Positions 63,301 through 64,000 of a stretch of DNA of 64,000 nt are shown here, piece by piece; within the stretch, counting starts at the first letter, position 1; each line of letters begins with the position of its first letter. The DNA is taken from contig DJVU01000082.1 of the NCBI GenBank assembly GCA_002441345.1, forward strand, positions 1 through 64,000. The letters are read 5' to 3'. This stretch comes from Bacteroidales bacterium UBA6248. GTDB lineage: Bacteria > Bacteroidota > Bacteroidia > Bacteroidales > Lentimicrobiaceae. The notes below the pieces were generated by a model. That model was not told the DNA's origin, ran no database searches, and saw only the letters and a list, made by a program, of their open reading frames with translations. The position numbers were made by a program, and so were the translations under genes.

Positions 63301-64000
63301 CAGATTGGTAACAGTAAGGGTTACGGTGTATGCTCCGGGAGCAGTATAGATGTGTGTAACGTTCGGATTCGACGGTGCATTGACCATTTGGGTGTTTCCG
63401 TCACCAAAATCCCAGAACCAGCTAACGATCGGACTTCCGTTTCCGCTTGAAAGGTTGTTGAACTGCACTTCTGTTCCTGAACACGAAGGCGATACAAATC
63501 CGAACAAGGCAACCGGTCCGGGTACTACATTCACCGGGTGTGTAACAGTAGCCTGGCATCCTGCCGTATCGGTAATCGTCAGGCTTACATAATAGATGCC
63601 CTGACTCAGGTAGATATGACCGGGATCCGGTTCGGCAGAGGTGCTGCCATCTCCGAAGTCCCATAACCAGCTGAGTGTGCTGAGCGGATCAACAAGTCCG
63701 GAGCTGGTAAACAGCGTGGTGTCGCCGGCACAGCTGCTGTTGAATACAAAATCAACAGAGGGTGCAGGTGCAATGGTTACGGTGGATGTTGCCGTATCGC
63801 TGCACGAATTGCCCGTGGTTACGATCAGGCTTATCTGATAGGTGCCGGGTTGTGCATAGGTGTGCGACGGATTCTGTAATACTGAGGTATTGTTGATGCC
63901 CGACAGAGGATCGCCGAAGTTCCAGAGCCATCCGGTGATGTTTCCTCCGCCGTTGGTCTGCGACAGATCGGTGAAATTTACCGGCGTGTCAGGACATGCA
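60340..64000 (-). CDS. Giant PKD-repeat surface protein with type B T9SS (CHU_C) C-terminus, N-terminus outside window
   Basis: The reading frame is open to the right edge; 1,219 residues are visible. It consists of thirteen PKD-like domains of about 85-90 residues (the first one partial), most showing W-x-W-x-F-G-D-x-x then H-x-Y, then G-x-Y-x-V-S/T-L, and a paired Cys. The C-terminus (V-P-N-A-F-S-P-N-N-P-N to the end) is the gliding-motility-associated CHU_C type with Y-D-x-W-G-N-L-L-W and W-x-G. Such proteins are exported by T9SS and commonly sit on the surface as adhesins. A GTG codon at 63534 is internal to the open frame and is not the start. The neighbouring PorP/SprF-like gene starts 39 bases further downstream. 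Confidence 0.92.
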   Translation of the reverse strand, partial: ACPDTPVNFTDLSQTNGGGNITGWLWNFGDPLSGINNTSVLQNPSHTYAQPGTYQISLIVTTGNSCSDTATSTVTIAPAPSVDFVFNSSCAGDTTLFTSSGLVDPLSTLSWLWDFGDGSTSAEPDPGHIYLSQGIYYVSLTITDTAGCQATVTHPVNVVPGPVALFGFVSPSCSGTEVQFNNLSSGNGSPIVSWFWDFGDGNTQMVNAPSNPNVTHIYTAPGAYTVTLTVTNLNGCDASASMTITVTPGPLADFTFDQGCLGTAVAFTDMTNANGGAPVIQWNWNFGDPASGTANTSGLQNPSHIYNYAGTYTVTLTSSNANGCSSTITYDISVVPLPAVGFVNSPACAGTAMAFSPDTTVMNLNEIASYVWNFGDGSGVSSQQNPLHTYNAPGTYQVSLTVTDLTGCSNSVSRSISVSALPVAVFSYTSACFGNATSFTDHSYTSTGEQITGWLWEFNDPNAATGTDVSTEQHPEYAFTAQGLYNVSLTVTTVNGCENTVTIPVQVFPAPQAGYSFYTDACANGNVSFRDESSSYMGAIVQWQWEFSPGYTSTLQNPSHIFYHTDSCYNVRLIVTDLRGCVDTIVQEVCIPAGLEVEIMHSAACHGDSIYFDPQLISPAGDSLVAFQWNFNDVSSGIHNTSTLKNPVHYFQNTGSYLVSLMATDINNCQTTVYKRIDILPLPEPKFSYSVGNCDSTVYFTDESSSNGGTIVSWIWNFGDGTSDTLTSAPASTEHLYAAAGMYSVTLTTITESGCSNMLMQEVYRMPCITASFAQPDTTICERHSVVFEDLSVCNNPISQWEWRFGDGETLVYNSYRPQIAHVYAESGNYQVSLIVSTTISGKSVSDTLTGLIAVLPSPVAKFDAPNGCLNANTVFTDQSLWNGSRITSWFWDFGDPRTVSDTTSSRHTAYRYDRAGQYTVTLTVTNEFGCYDTVSEQINIHRLPVANFSASLACQDNHTVFTDLTENSDAPIDQWWWKFSDSVSTLGLAGVQDPHFVFTKTGNYNVSLIVVDTNACRDTITRQITVNPKPVSAFSITENYESTQGRVLFTNGSIGANAYEWNFTTGIQSFDIDPVVTFPGDGTYEISLVSFNEFGCPDTLTMDYQLMLKGLWVPNAFSPNNPNAAVRYFKPVGINLRSYTIEVYDTWGNLLWTSSELDANGSPAEGWNGVFNGNLLPQDTYMWKASAIFRDGTIWRGSDVGKRTNIPEKTFGTVTLIR
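60690..64000 (-). repeat. Tandem array of thirteen PKD domains
   Basis: Repeats of about 260 bases each. They are recognisable at protein level but diverged at nucleotide level. Individual copies differ by insertions, for example domain 12 lacks the canonical G-D and has W-W-W-K-F-S-D. The left end meets the CHU_C domain; the right end continues outside the window. Confidence 0.85.

Noticed and set aside
60690..64000. CRISPR or DNA-level tandem repeat
   Set aside because: The periodicity is that of diverged PKD protein domains of about 260 bases. There are no identical direct repeats with short spacers here or elsewhere in the window.

Overview
The window comes from a member of the Bacteroidota. 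The main evidence is a set of type IX secretion (T9SS) C-terminal sorting domains on six large secreted proteins, a PorP/SprF-like outer-membrane protein beside a multi-PKD protein with a gliding-motility-type (CHU_C, type B) C-terminus, a TonB-dependent receptor paired with a DUF5689-type lipoprotein, and many exact matches to the Bacteroidota promoter -7 element TAnnTTTG. Housekeeping genes (polA, mfd, era, der, pyrC, rlmI-like, an initiator tRNA) place it on a chromosome. Several proteins look like those of Bacteroidales or Marinilabiliales, but family or genus cannot be fixed from the sequence alone.

Layout. 1-979: N-terminal part of an AlgX/AlgJ-like (SGNH/DHHW) protein that runs off the left edge. 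1150-26435: a minus-strand block of T9SS cargo (a papain-fold peptidase-like protein, three C25 gingipain-like peptidases, an Asp-box propeller protein and an M14 carboxypeptidase), interrupted at 8794-12276 by a hybrid histidine kinase and an NtrC-type sigma-54 activator. Four of the cargo proteins share one jelly-roll-like module, and three share a SprB-like Ig/PKD module. 26636-34315: ROK kinase-like protein, secreted coiled-coil protein, GH92 mannosidase and DNA polymerase I, all minus strand. 34484-41277: plus-strand methionine aminotransferase, omega-amidase, DEAD-box helicase and Mfd. 41331-47088: a divergent locus with a TonB receptor and OB-fold-type lipoprotein on the minus strand and a secreted endonuclease/phosphatase on the plus strand, which I read as a candidate nucleic-acid or phosphate-ester scavenging unit. 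47159-49784: glycosyltransferase, dihydroorotase and a MORN/YwqK-type lipoprotein. 49890-53223: coiled-coil lipoprotein and a GH31 glucosidase. 53344-58885: RlmI-like methyltransferase, Hsp15, Der, tRNA-fMet, Era and an NhaD-type antiporter. 59188-64000: PorP/SprF-like protein and the C-terminal 1,219 residues of a giant PKD-array protein that runs off the right edge.

How it fits together. The T9SS cargo, the mannosidase, the alpha-glucosidase and the receptor locus suggest a cell that degrades external protein, glycan and possibly nucleic acid. The T9SS machinery itself is not in the window, apart from the PorP/SprF-like partner. The transcript layout is supported by visible Rho-independent terminators near 4888, 12482, 16541, 26542, 41280, 49817, 56338, 58907 and 59111, and by promoter matches upstream of many genes. 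All functional calls are from reading translated sequence and motifs. No database search was possible.
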